A stretch of DNA of 18,312 nt from Gammaproteobacteria bacterium (GCA_022822245.1 JAJECB010000111.1:1-18312), one strand, 5' to 3'. Positions 7,185 to 15,398 are shown, counted from the stretch's first letter. Notes: generated from the letters alone by a model not told the origin. Numbers and translations: made by a program.

Positions 7185-7378
7185 GGCCCGGATATCTCAC
7201 CAACTTTCGTCGCGAGGGCGCCGAGACGGCGCTGTGGCTGGCCGCACGGACCGAGCGACGCTGAAGGCGCAGCCGACACTAGCGCTTGCGCGCTGTCGAA
7301 GCGGCGCGAGGGAGTACGGCCAGTCACAGCGCATGGATCGGCGTCCGCTAGCCAAGAAGTTGGTGAGATATCCGGGCC
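7185..7378. mobile_element. MITE-like element with 22-base terminal inverted repeats
   Basis: Bases 7185-7206 and 7357-7378 are perfect 22-base inverted repeats, beginning GGCCCGGATATC outermost. The similarity continues inward imperfectly: GCGCTGTGGCTGGCCGCAC in the left arm matches GCGCTGTGACTGGCCGTAC read from the right arm. The 194-base unit can therefore fold into a long stem. It encodes nothing recognisable and no target duplication is obvious. This is the layout of a non-autonomous miniature element; no matching transposase is in the window. A structured RNA is a weaker alternative. Confidence 0.65.
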
Positions 7379-7441
7379 GGACTCCATCCGGGGGTTGAAT
7401 TTCCGGCGCGCGCTCCTACGTGGAAGCGGGCGGCTCCGTGT

Positions 7442-7461
7442 CGCCCGGCCGCGGCCGGGCG
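7442..7461. repeat. Perfect 20-base GC palindrome upstream of the ABC operon
   Basis: CGCCCGGCCG directly abuts its reverse complement CGGCCGGGCG, centred 78 bases before the ABC ATPase ATG. With no loop it is more likely a dimeric-protein site or chance in high-GC DNA than a terminator. A possible -10 TATGCT follows at 7471-7476, without a clear -35. Confidence 0.35.
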
Positions 7462-7529
7462 GTGGGGCGCTATGCTGGCCTGGCCGGCGAGGACGCTTCC
7501 GCAACGAAGCGGGGAATTGAGGCGGAGAG

Positions 7530-8513
7530 ATGACCGAGCTCGTCCAGATCGAGAACCTGGTCAAGCACTTCGGCCCGATCAAGGCGGTCGACGGAGTGAG
7601 CTTTTCGGTCGAGCGCGGCGAGGTGCTGGGGTTCCTCGGCCCGAACGGGGCCGGGAAATCGACCACGATGAAGGTCGTCACCGGCTTCCTCTCGGCCGAT
7701 TCCGGCCGCATCGCGGTGGGCGGCGAGGACATCGCAGCCAACCCGATCGCGGTCAAGCGCCGCATCGGCTACCTCCCCGAGGGCGCTCCGCTGTATTCCG
7801 ACATGACCACCCGCGCGTTCCTCGGGTTCGTGGCCGGGGTCCGGGGATTCCGGGGCGACGAGAAGCGCCGCCGGGTGGACGAGACGGTGGCCCGGGTCCA
7901 GCTCGAAAGCGTGCTCGAGCAGCCGATCGAGACCCTGTCCAAGGGCTTCAAGCGCCGCGTGGGCCTTGCCCAGGCGATCCTGCACGACCCGGAAGTGCTC
8001 GTCCTCGACGAACCGACGGACGGGCTCGACCCCAACCAGAAGCACGAGGTGCGGTCGCTCATCCGGGAGATGGCGCCGCGCAAGGCGATCGTCCTCTCCA
8101 CCCACCTCCTCGAAGAGGTCGACGCGGTGTGCTCCCGCGCCGTCATCATCTCCGCCGGGCGGATCGTGAGCGACGGCACCCCGGAAGACCTCCACGCCCG
8201 CGCGGCCGGCCATAACGCGGTGACCCTCTCGCTCCGCGGGGTGTCGCCGGAGAGCGCGCGGGCGGCGCTCGCGGCGGTGGAGGGCGTCCGGGAGGTCGAG
8301 GTGGTCGGCGGCAGCCGTGGCGGGCAGGATGGCGGTGGCGACGGCGCCGGCGTGCGGCTCCGCGTCCGTCCCGAGAACGGACGCGCGGTCGCGGTCGAGG
8401 TGAGCCGGGTCGCGCGCGAGCACGGCTGGCAGGTCGAGGAGCTGATGGTGGACCGCGGGCGCCTCGAGGAGGTCTTCCGCGCGATCACCGCGCCCGACCG
8501 GACCCGCTCATGA
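7530..8513 (+). CDS. ABC transporter ATP-binding protein (GldA type)
   Basis: A 327-residue ABC ATPase acting on the inner face of the cytoplasmic membrane. Walker A GPNGAGKST is at 37-45, the Q-loop region reads GYLPEGAPLYSDMT (about 80-93), the signature is LSKGFKRR (136-143), Walker B VLVLDEP is at 156-162, and the switch His is in STHLLEEVD near 192. The YLPE form of the Q-loop and the extra C-terminal domain of about 100 residues (after 225) are typical of the ABC-2/GldA group. The ATG has GGCGGAGA just upstream. The GldF-type permease gene starts 30 bases after the stop. It heads a four-gene operon with GldF- and GldG-like proteins and a DUF4340 protein. Its energy presumably drives an envelope function; the exported substrate is unknown. 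A Gly-rich insertion (GGSRGGQDGGGDGAG, about 261-275) loosens the C-terminal domain. Confidence 0.95.
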   Translation: MTELVQIENLVKHFGPIKAVDGVSFSVERGEVLGFLGPNGAGKSTTMKVVTGFLSADSGRIAVGGEDIAANPIAVKRRIGYLPEGAPLYSDMTTRAFLGFVAGVRGFRGDEKRRRVDETVARVQLESVLEQPIETLSKGFKRRVGLAQAILHDPEVLVLDEPTDGLDPNQKHEVRSLIREMAPRKAIVLSTHLLEEVDAVCSRAVIISAGRIVSDGTPEDLHARAAGHNAVTLSLRGVSPESARAALAAVEGVREVEVVGGSRGGQDGGGDGAGVRLRVRPENGRAVAVEVSRVAREHGWQVEELMVDRGRLEEVFRAITAPDRTRS

Positions 8514-8543
8514 GCCCGTTCCCGTACATCCCGAGGTAGCCCG

Positions 8544-9278
8544 GTGGCCAACGTCCTGGTGATCTTCCGGCGCGAGTTCCAGGGGTACTTCTCCACCCCG
8601 ATCGCCTACGTGTTCATGGGGGTGTTCGTGGCCCTCGCCGGGGTGTTCTCGATGTACATCGGCGGGTTCTTCATCCGCGCCCAGGCGGACCTCACCGCGT
8701 TCTTCGGCTTCCACCCGTGGCTGTACCTGTTCCTGATCCCGGCCCTCTCGATGCGCCTTTGGGCGGAGGAACGCCGCGCGGGGACCATCGAGCTGCTGCT
8801 CACCCTCCCCGTCACGATGACCCACGCGGTCCTCGGCAAGTTCCTCGCCGCGTGGCTGTTCACCGCGGTCGCCCTCGCCCTCACCTTTCCGGCCTGGATC
8901 ACGGTCAACTATCTCGGCGACCCCGACAACGGGATCATCTTCGCCGGCTATCTCGGCAGCCTCCTCATGGCGGGCGCCTACCTCGCCATCGGGTCGTGCA
9001 TCTCCGCCCTCACCCGCAACCAGGTCATCGCGTTCGTGGTGAGCGCGGCGGTGTGCCTGCTGTTCGTGCTGAGCGGATACCCGCTGGTGCTCGACGTGTT
9101 CAGCGCCTGGGCACCTCCGTTCCTGGTCGAGACGGTGAGCTCGTTCAGCTTCCTCGGGCATTTCGACGACATCGTCAAGGGCGTCATCGACCTTCGCGAC
9201 ATCGTGTACTTCGCCTCCCTCATCGCGCTCTGGCTGTTCGTGAACGTGCTGGCGCTGGAAGTCAACAAGGCGCGGTAG
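8544..9278 (+). CDS. ABC-2 type permease (GldF type)
   Basis: A 244-residue integral membrane protein with about six hydrophobic helices: roughly 15-40, 55-72, 98-125, 137-158, 165-190 and 214-236. The N-terminal FRREFQGYFSTPIAYVFMG stretch (a cytoplasmic helix leading into the first membrane segment) and the RLWAEERRAGTIELLLTLPV segment (about 71-91) are diagnostic of ABC-2/GldF permeases. It pairs with the ATPase encoded just upstream. Start: the GTG at 8544 has GAGG 8 bases upstream; no ATG suits better. Its length fits the family, with no disruption. The partner auxiliary gene begins 58 bases later. The function beyond export or envelope remodelling is not deducible. Confidence 0.93.
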   Translation: MANVLVIFRREFQGYFSTPIAYVFMGVFVALAGVFSMYIGGFFIRAQADLTAFFGFHPWLYLFLIPALSMRLWAEERRAGTIELLLTLPVTMTHAVLGKFLAAWLFTAVALALTFPAWITVNYLGDPDNGIIFAGYLGSLLMAGAYLAIGSCISALTRNQVIAFVVSAAVCLLFVLSGYPLVLDVFSAWAPPFLVETVSSFSFLGHFDDIVKGVIDLRDIVYFASLIALWLFVNVLALEVNKAR

Positions 9279-9336
9279 CGGCTCGGGACGAAGCGGCGGC
9301 AACGGGAAGCGGGAAGCGAGGAGAAAGGAGAAGGAC

Positions 9337-11316
9337 GTGGGCGGAAGGACCTACACGATCGGCGGAATCGTGCTCGCCGTGGCGGCGTTCCTTGCCCTCA
9401 ACATGTTCGCGAACCAGGCCCTGACCCGGTTCCGCCTCGATCTCACCGAGCAGCGGCTGTTCACCCTCTCCGAGGGCACCCGCAACATCGTTGGCGCGAT
9501 CGACGAGCCGGTGACGCTTCGCTTCTACGTCTCGCGCTCGCTCGCGAGCCGCCTGCCGTCGATCTCCGGCTACGTCGCGCGGGTGCGCGACCTCCTGCAG
9601 GAGTACGAGTACGCCGCCGACGGGAAGATCATCCTCACCGTGATCGACCCCGAGCCGTTCTCCGAGGAGGAGGACCGGGCCGTCGCCTACGGCCTGAGCG
9701 GCCTTCCCCTCCTCGACGGCGAGTCCACGTTCTACTTCGGGCTGGTCGGCACCAACACCCTCGACGACCAGGAGGTCATCCCCCGCTTCACCCCCGACCG
9801 CGAGGAGTTCCTGGAGTACGACCTCACCAAGATGATCCACACCCTGGCGCAAGCCGCGCGACCGGTCATCGGGCTGCTCAGCGGCCTGCCCCTCGACGGC
9901 CGGACCCAGCAGGCGATGATGACGGGCCGGCCCCCGCAACCGTGGCTCATCCTCGAGCGGATGGAGGAGCTGTTCGAGGTGCGGCACCTGTCCACGCTGA
10001 GCCTCGAGCGGGTGGAGGAGGACGTGGACGTCCTCATGGTGGTGCACCCGAAGGGGCTGTCCGACACGGTCCGCTACGCCATCGACCAGTTCGTCCTCGG
10101 CGGCGGACACACCCTCGTGTTCGTGGACCCGAACGCCGAAGCGGACCTGAACCCGACCGTTCCGGGACTGCCGCCCCTCCCCGGGAAATCGGAGATCGAG
10201 GATCTCCTCGCCGCCTGGGGCCTGGAGCTCGACACGACGACAACCGTCGGGGACATGCAGATCGGAGCCGACGTCCAGGCCCAGATGGGAGACCGGGTCG
10301 CGACCATCCGCTACCCGATGTGGATGAACGTGCCGTCGCCCCTGCTCAACCGCGAGGACGTGGTCACCGCGGAGCTCGGAAACCTCACCTTCGGCACGGC
10401 GGGAGCGCTGGTGACCGTGCCGGACGCCGGGTTGACGGTGAGCCCGCTCGCGATGACCACCCCGTCGGGGGCGGGCCTCGTCGAGACCGAGATGGTCGGA
10501 CCGATGGCGGACATCGAGCGCCTGGTGCGCGAGTTCCGTCCGGACGGGACCTCGTACGTGCTCGCCGCGCGGATCGGAGGGAAGGCGGCGAGCGCCTTTC
10601 CGGACGGTCCCCCGCTCCCGGACACGGACACCGCGGACGAGAGGACCGGAGAAGGCGAGGACCCGGGCGAAGGAGAAGAGGCCGGGGCCGAGTCGGGCTC
10701 GGAAGGTCCCGAGACCCCCGGTGAACCGGTTCCCGACCACCTCGACGAGGGGGAGATCCACGTCATCGTGGTCGGGGACACCGACTTCCTGCAGGACCAG
10801 TTCTGGGTGCAGCGGCAGAACATCTTCGGCCAGAGCATTCCGATTCCCATCTCGGCCAACGGGAGCTTCGTCATCAACGCCCTCGACAACCTGACGGGGA
10901 GCGGCGACCTCATCGGCATCCGCAGCCGGGGGCGTTTTCTCCGCCCGTTCACCGTCGTCAACGAGCTTCGCCAGGACGCGGAGCTTCGCTTCCGGGAGAA
11001 GGAGAAGGAGCTCCTGCAGCGTCTCAAGGCGACCGAAGCGCGGCTCTCCGAGCTTCGCACCGGCGAGGGTGAAGAGATCGTCCTCACCGAGGACCAGCGA
11101 AACGCAATCATCGAGTTCACCGAGGAGCGGGTCCGCATCCGCCGCGAGCTGCGGGACGTCCGCCATTCGCTCCGCAAGGACATCGAGACCCTCGAGGCCT
11201 CGCTCAAGTTCATCAACATCGGCCTCGTGCCGATCGTGATCGGGATCGGGGGGCTGCTGGCCGGCCTGCACCGGATGCGGCGGCGCCGCGCCGCCATGCG
11301 CGCCGGGGCGGCCTGA
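9337..11316 (+). CDS. GldG-type ABC auxiliary protein
   Basis: A 659-residue protein with an N-terminal anchor helix (about 8-26), a long extracytoplasmic region and a C-terminal helix (about 628-648) ending in the basic RMRRRRA. The region after the first helix (RLDLTEQRLFTLSEGTRNIV, then EPVTLRFYVS) is the hallmark opening of GldG/ABC_transp_aux proteins. PVIGLLSGLPLDG and VHPKGLSDTVRYAIDQFVL mark the GATase-like domain used by these proteins. An acidic, Gly/Glu-rich low-complexity linker (about 428-468) precedes VVGDTDFLQDQFWVQ, and a charged coiled coil runs about 545-620. Start: GTG 9337, following AAGGAGAAGG. In Bacteroidetes the GldA/F/G complex is needed for gliding; in Pseudomonadota its role is unknown. 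The DUF4340 gene starts 17 bases after the stop, which supports one transcript. Confidence 0.93.
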   Translation: MGGRTYTIGGIVLAVAAFLALNMFANQALTRFRLDLTEQRLFTLSEGTRNIVGAIDEPVTLRFYVSRSLASRLPSISGYVARVRDLLQEYEYAADGKIILTVIDPEPFSEEEDRAVAYGLSGLPLLDGESTFYFGLVGTNTLDDQEVIPRFTPDREEFLEYDLTKMIHTLAQAARPVIGLLSGLPLDGRTQQAMMTGRPPQPWLILERMEELFEVRHLSTLSLERVEEDVDVLMVVHPKGLSDTVRYAIDQFVLGGGHTLVFVDPNAEADLNPTVPGLPPLPGKSEIEDLLAAWGLELDTTTTVGDMQIGADVQAQMGDRVATIRYPMWMNVPSPLLNREDVVTAELGNLTFGTAGALVTVPDAGLTVSPLAMTTPSGAGLVETEMVGPMADIERLVREFRPDGTSYVLAARIGGKAASAFPDGPPLPDTDTADERTGEGEDPGEGEEAGAESGSEGPETPGEPVPDHLDEGEIHVIVVGDTDFLQDQFWVQRQNIFGQSIPIPISANGSFVINALDNLTGSGDLIGIRSRGRFLRPFTVVNELRQDAELRFREKEKELLQRLKATEARLSELRTGEGEEIVLTEDQRNAIIEFTEERVRIRRELRDVRHSLRKDIETLEASLKFINIGLVPIVIGIGGLLAGLHRMRRRRAAMRAGAA

Positions 11317-11333
11317 GGGCCCGAGGGTCGACC

Positions 11334-12473
11334 ATGCAACGGTACCGAATCATCGTCGTCCTCGTCGTCCTGGTCGCGGCCGCGGCCGCGGCGGCGGTCC
11401 TCGTCCAGCGCGAGGACGCCGGCATCGCCCAGAGCGGCGAGAAGCTGCTCCCCGGCCTGCTGGATCGGCTCGGCGAGGTGTCGCGCATCGAGTCCACCCA
11501 CAAGGGCGAGACCGTCACCCTCGCCCTCGCCGACGGAAGCTGGTCGGTCACCGACCGTCACGGCTATCCGGCGGAGGCATCGGAAGTGCGCGGGCTGCTC
11601 GTCGGCGCGGCGGAGCTGGTCCGGGTCGAGCCGAAGACGGCGCGGGCGGAGCTCTACGAGAAGCTCGAGCTCGGGGACCCGGCGGATGCGGAGGGCGAGT
11701 CCTTCGGCTACGTGATGAAGGACGCCGCGGGCGACACCGTCGCCGACCTGGTGGTCGGCAAGCGCCGGTTCGTGTCGACCACCACCCCCGACGTCGACGA
11801 GTACTTCGTGCGGATCCCGGGCGACCCGCAGGCCTGGCTCGTCTCGGGCAAGGTCCCGCGCAACCGCCGGGCGCTCGACTGGCTGTGGCGCGAGGTCACC
11901 AGGATCGATCAGACGCGCGTGCGGCGGGCCGCCGTCACCCACTCGGACGGAACCGTGGTCCGGGTCTCGAAGCCGTCGCCGAAGGAGACCGACTTCACCC
12001 TCGAAGGCGTTCCGGAAGGATTCGAGGTCGAGGAGCCGTTCTCGGTGCACGCGATCGGCACCGCGCTCGCCACGTTCACCCTGAACGACGTCGCGCGGAT
12101 CGACGAGGTCGACTTCGGCGGGGAGAGGCTCGACGCGGTCGCGGAGACCTTCGACGGCGTCCGGTTCACCGCGCGCATCGTGACCGTCGGGGAGCGGACC
12201 TTCGTCCGCATGGCCGCGGAGTTCGATCCCGAGCTCGTGTTCCCCGAGACGACGGACACCCTGCTGGACGAGGCGGCGGCGCGCGCGGAGGTGGAGAAGC
12301 TGAACGCGCGCTGGCGGGACTGGGCCTTCGTGATGGCCGAGTACACGGTCAAGAACCTGCGGAAGAAGGTCGAGGACATGGTGAAGCCCATCGAGGGCGA
12401 GCCGACCGGACCGGCGACCGGCGTGCTCCCCGTTCCCGCTCCGGTCCCGGCCCCCGCCCCGTCTTCCGGGTGA
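11334..12473 (+). CDS. DUF4340 envelope protein
   Basis: A 379-residue protein with an uncleaved-looking N-terminal anchor (IIVVLVVLVAAAAAAAVLVQ, about 7-26) and an extracytoplasmic body. The repeated beta-rich units (SRIESTHKGETVTLALADGSW near 51; LVVGKRRFVSTTTPDVDEYFVRIPGD near 140; WLWREVTRIDQTRV) match DUF4340, a family that commonly follows GldG-type genes. A Pro/Ala-rich tail (PVPAPVPAPAPSSG) ends the protein, and a helical charged stretch (about 320-352) precedes it. The ATG at 11334 lies 17 bases after the GldG stop; only the weak purine run GAGGG upstream could serve as ribosome binding site. It probably binds the GldG-like subunit outside the membrane (inference from context). No catalytic motif is visible. 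Confidence 0.9.
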   Translation: MQRYRIIVVLVVLVAAAAAAAVLVQREDAGIAQSGEKLLPGLLDRLGEVSRIESTHKGETVTLALADGSWSVTDRHGYPAEASEVRGLLVGAAELVRVEPKTARAELYEKLELGDPADAEGESFGYVMKDAAGDTVADLVVGKRRFVSTTTPDVDEYFVRIPGDPQAWLVSGKVPRNRRALDWLWREVTRIDQTRVRRAAVTHSDGTVVRVSKPSPKETDFTLEGVPEGFEVEEPFSVHAIGTALATFTLNDVARIDEVDFGGERLDAVAETFDGVRFTARIVTVGERTFVRMAAEFDPELVFPETTDTLLDEAAARAEVEKLNARWRDWAFVMAEYTVKNLRKKVEDMVKPIEGEPTGPATGVLPVPAPVPAPAPSSG

Positions 12474-12645
12474 CGCCGGTCCGCCGGCGCCGCCCGCTCT
12501 CTCCGCCGATGCCGCCCGGCGCGTAGCCCGGACGTCAGATCCGGCGACAATACTCTTCCCGGGGCGGGCCATGGCCACGCCGCTCCCGGGCACCGACAAG
12601 CGAGCCCGGCCGCCCGCCACGCCGCCGCCAACCGGAGGATCTCCG

Positions 12646-13251
12646 TTGTCCATATTCATCGTTCGCCACGGCGAGACCGACGGCAACGCCTCGCGTCTGA
12701 TCCAGTCGCCGGAGACCCCCCTCAACGCACGGGGCATCGCCCAGGCCGAGGCGCTCGCGGAGCGGCTCGCCCGGGAGGGCGTGGCCCATATCTTCGTGAG
12801 CGACTACGCACGGGCGCGCATGACCGCGGACGCGGTGCACCGCGCGACCGGTGCCCCGATCGAGGTCGTTCCACGGCTCCGCGAACGCGATTTCGGCGAC
12901 TGGCGAGGCACGTCCCACGACGTGATCCCGCACTTTCTCGACGATGGGGTACTTCCCCCGAACGGCGAAGCGTGGGATACCTTCCACGCGCGGGCCGCCG
13001 CCGCCTGGGAACACCTCGCCCGCCAGGCGCGGGAGGCGGCGGGCAACGTGGTGGCGGTGACGCACGGCCTCGTGTGCTACTCCTTCGCCCTCCACCACCT
13101 CGCGCTCCCCGCGGGGGTCGTCGCGGACCTCGGATTCCACAACACCTCGGTCACGGTGGCGGACTCGCGCGCCCCGTGGGCGGTCACCACCCTCAATTGC
13201 ACCGCGCACCTCGACGGGGCGATCGAGGCGCGGGTGGCGACCGCGTCCTGA
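12646..13251 (+). CDS. Histidine phosphatase (phosphoglycerate mutase-like)
   Basis: A 201-residue branch-1 histidine phosphatase, cytoplasmic. FIVRHGETDGN near the N-terminus carries the phosphorylated His 8 (RHG). SDYARARMTADA supplies a phosphate-binding Arg, the acid is in LRERDFGDWRG, and the second His is in VAVTHGL (about 140). The family ranges from sugar-phosphate phosphatases to mutases, and the substrate is not set by the motifs. Start: I chose TTG at 12646 because GGAGG lies 7 bases upstream and the domain begins there. An ATG at 12571 would add 25 Pro/Ala-rich residues unlike the family and has only a GC-rich leader. It follows the ABC operon by about 170 bases and ends just before the convergent lyase gene, at a palindromic repeat. 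Confidence 0.9.
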   Translation: MSIFIVRHGETDGNASRLIQSPETPLNARGIAQAEALAERLAREGVAHIFVSDYARARMTADAVHRATGAPIEVVPRLRERDFGDWRGTSHDVIPHFLDDGVLPPNGEAWDTFHARAAAAWEHLARQAREAAGNVVAVTHGLVCYSFALHHLALPAGVVADLGFHNTSVTVADSRAPWAVTTLNCTAHLDGAIEARVATAS

Positions 13252-13254
13252 GCC

Positions 13255-13346
13255 AGGGCAATGGGGTCAGGGTGAGAGTTCGAGTTCGAAAAGCCCCTCC
13301 GCTTCGCTCGGCCGAACCCGGAGTCTCGCCCTGACCCCATTGCCCT
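13255..13346. repeat. REP-like palindromic element at a convergent gene junction
   Basis: AGGGCAATGGGGTCAGGG (from 13255) continues to 13277 and pairs with 13324-13346 over 23 bases with a single G-T mismatch; the loop is 46 bases. It fills the space between the phosphatase stop and the stop of the lyase gene, whose TAG lies partly in the right arm. It shares the AATGGGGTCAG core with the element at 15399. It probably also ends transcription from both sides. Confidence 0.8.
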
Positions 13347-14301
13347 ACGTGTCGCCGGTGCCCGGCCGGTAGCCCTCCCCCTCGTACTTGCGCCCCATGT
13401 GGTCCTCCGGGAGATAGCGGGTCTCGAGCTCGCGGATCCCTCCGATCCCGGTGAACTCGTACCAGTTCTCCATCGGATGGCCCTTCAGGGTCTCGATGTG
13501 CTCCAGCTCGAAGGCGGTGCCCCGCGTCCGGAGCCCTTCGAGGAAGTCGCGCTCGGCCCGCGCCCCCGCCCTCAGCATCGCGAGCGGGAAGATGGCGACG
13601 TTGAAGCCGATCCGCGCGAGGAACTCGAGCGGCATCTTCGGGGTGGTGCGCCGCGTCGCGTAGCCGCCCATGTTCATCATCTTCGGCCCCGGCACCGACC
13701 GGGCGAAGGTCTCGAACTCCTCCTCGGAGAGGAGCGCGTCCGGGAATGCCATGTCCGCTCCCGCCTCCCGGTAGCGGTTGGCCCGCTCGATCGCCGCATC
13801 GAGCCCGGCCGGGCCGCGGGCGTCGGTGCGCGCGATGATGACGAGCCCGTCGTCCCGCCTCGCGTCCGCGGCGGCCCGGAGCTTCCCTTCCATCTCCTCG
13901 CAGGGGACGAGCTCCTTGCCCTGGATGTGGCCGCACCGCTTGGGGTTCACCTGATCCTCCAGATGGATGGCCGCGACCCCCGACGCCTCGAACTCCCGCA
14001 CGGTGCGCATGACGTTGATGGCGTTCCCGTACCCCGTATCCGCATCGGAAATGACGGGAACCGACACCGCCTCGGCGAGGTAGTGGGCCATCATCGTCAT
14101 CTCCCCCATGGTGAGGAGGCCGACATCGGGCTTGCCCAGGAGGGTGTTGGCGACCCCGGAACCGGTCATGTAGACGGCGGGGAAGCCCGCTTCCTCGACC
14201 AGCCGCGCGGCCAGCGCATTCCAGGCGCCCGGCACCGCGGCCAGCTCCCCCGAATCCAGCAGGGCCCGCAGCGCCCGGCGCTTCGCTCTCGCGTCTTCCA
14301 C
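13345..14301 (-). CDS. Isocitrate lyase/PEP mutase family lyase (oxaloacetate decarboxylase or methylisocitrate-lyase-like)
   Basis: A 318-residue TIM-barrel enzyme of the isocitrate lyase/PEP mutase superfamily, cytoplasmic. Visible blocks: YMTGSGVA; the Mg-binding SDADTGYGNAINV; HLEDQVNPKRCGH with the catalytic Cys of the KRCGH motif, which marks C-C lyases rather than phosphonomutases; and IARTDAR. The family length is about 290-330. Likely reactions are cleavage of 2-methylisocitrate or a dimethylmalate-type acid, or oxaloacetate decarboxylation; the specificity loop after KRCGH reads IQGKELVP and does not settle it. Start: GTG 14301 has GGGAGG 9 bases upstream; a GTG at 14346 is possible but lacks a site. 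It is convergent with the phosphatase, and no methylcitrate pathway genes are nearby, so a PrpB role is not supported. Confidence 0.9.
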   Translation of the reverse strand: MEDARAKRRALRALLDSGELAAVPGAWNALAARLVEEAGFPAVYMTGSGVANTLLGKPDVGLLTMGEMTMMAHYLAEAVSVPVISDADTGYGNAINVMRTVREFEASGVAAIHLEDQVNPKRCGHIQGKELVPCEEMEGKLRAAADARRDDGLVIIARTDARGPAGLDAAIERANRYREAGADMAFPDALLSEEEFETFARSVPGPKMMNMGGYATRRTTPKMPLEFLARIGFNVAIFPLAMLRAGARAERDFLEGLRTRGTAFELEHIETLKGHPMENWYEFTGIGGIRELETRYLPEDHMGRKYEGEGYRPGTGDT

Positions 14302-14743
14302 CTGATCGTTCCTCCCGAAACCACCTTTCCCGACCCGATTGTGCACGGATCCCGGGGTCCGGTCGCAACCACTCCAGGGCCGCCGGCTTGCAGGAACGGG
14401 AATTTCTTCGACCGCGACCGCCCGGGAGCACGGCCCCCCGGAGCGAGGCGATCTTGCCCGCGGGGACGGCGGGGCACTCGCCGGCCGCCCGCGGGCGGGA
14501 AAGCCCGCACTCCCGGGGGACGCGCCAACGAGCAGGCCTGGTCCACGGAACGCGTCTCGGTCCGGCCAGGGGAGGCAGGGGGGCAGGCGGGCGCGGCGCA
14601 GGCGACGCCCGAGTCGTCGAGGACGGGGGCGGCGGGCCTATAATTCCGGCCCGCACGGCAAGCGAGGGACGCGGCCGCATGGAGGCCGGCGGCGGCCTGA
14701 ACGGGCGCCCGCCCTTCCGCCTGCCCGGTCCGGATGGGGAACG
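14302..14743. other. 442-base divergent gap, GC-rich
   Basis: This gap lies between the minus-strand lyase and the plus-strand TolQ-like gene. Frames are open here, including one continuous with the TolQ-like gene, but the translation is Arg/Gly/Pro-rich and not protein-like. It contains the candidate promoter at 14639 and a small hairpin, GCGGGC-GGGAAA-GCCCGC, near 14490-14508. I see no RNA gene. Confidence 0.5.
14639..14644 (+). promoter_or_regulatory. Candidate -10 box of the TolQ-like operon
   Basis: A perfect TATAAT sits in very GC-rich DNA, about 100 bases upstream of the TolQ-like ATG. The -35 position (14616-14621) does not match well, so an activator or other contact may be needed. 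It is the only good -10 hexamer seen in the gap. Confidence 0.45.
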
Positions 14744-15376
14744 ATGTACCGGTATCTCCTGATCTTCCGCTTCGCGCTGCTCAACGCGGCCTGCTTCGGG
14801 GTCCTCGGGGCGGCCTGGCTCCAGGGGTGGCTCGACGCCATGCTGGACAGCAGCGCGCGGCTCATGTGCCTCGGGATCTTCGGGGTCTTCCTCGTCGGGC
14901 TCGTCGTCTGCACCCTCAAGATCGTGCGCACCAGCCTCGAGCTCAACCAGGTGCGCGACGGCCGCCCCGCCCCCGGCTCGCGCGCGGCCGGTCACCTCGA
15001 ACGATTCCCCGGCGGGGACGCCGGCGAACGCCGGGTCGCGGCAGAGCTCCTGCGCTTCCGCATGGCGAACTACGTCTCGATCGTCGGCCACATCGCGAAC
15101 ACACTGGTGTTTCTCGGCCTCATCGGCACCGTCATCGGGTTCATCGTCGCGCTCTCCAGCGTCGACCCGGAAGTGATCGGAAGCGTCCGGCAGATCGCGC
15201 CGATGGTGTCGAGCCTCATCGAGGGGATGGGGATCGCGCTCTACACCACCCTGGTGGGAGCGGTGCTCCACGTGTGGCTGATCGTCAATCACCGGATGCT
15301 CGCGACCGGCGCCCTCCACCTCTACAACGCGATCGTGGAGCTGGACGCCCTGAGGCACCGTCACCTTGACGGTTGA
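14744..15376 (+). CDS. MotA/TolQ/ExbB-type proton channel protein
   Basis: A 210-residue inner-membrane protein with four predicted helices (about 5-28, 38-62, about 110-136, about 150-182). The last pair contains LVFLGLIGTVIGFIVAL and APMVSSLIEGMGIALYTTLVGAV, the conserved ion-channel helices of the MotA/TolQ/ExbB family, in which such proteins form a pentamer around a dimer of the partner and convert proton flow into force. The cytoplasmic loop (about 63-108) is short compared with MotA, so TolQ/ExbB is the closer model. Start: the ATG at 14744 follows GGGGA; the open frame upstream is unlikely to be coding. The gene at 15505, in ExbD position, is the probable partner. A palindromic repeat separates them. 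Confidence 0.92.
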   Translation: MYRYLLIFRFALLNAACFGVLGAAWLQGWLDAMLDSSARLMCLGIFGVFLVGLVVCTLKIVRTSLELNQVRDGRPAPGSRAAGHLERFPGGDAGERRVAAELLRFRMANYVSIVGHIANTLVFLGLIGTVIGFIVALSSVDPEVIGSVRQIAPMVSSLIEGMGIALYTTLVGAVLHVWLIVNHRMLATGALHLYNAIVELDALRHRHLDG

Positions 15377-15398
15377 GCCAGGTTTCCAAGGCGGATTG

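Noticed and set aside
12571..12645. ATG start for the histidine phosphatase at 12571
   Set aside because: The extra 25 residues are Pro/Ala-rich and unlike the family, while a TTG at 12646 has GGAGG at ideal spacing; the choice is not certain.
9262..12737. Long minus-strand open frames opposite the GldG-like and DUF4340 genes
   Set aside because: They are typical antisense frames in GC-rich DNA, His/Asp/Arg-rich, with no domains; the plus-strand genes have clear families and start sites.
14339..14743. N-terminal extension of the TolQ-like frame
   Set aside because: It is Arg/Gly/Pro-rich and contains the candidate promoter; the ATG at 14744 gives the normal family start.
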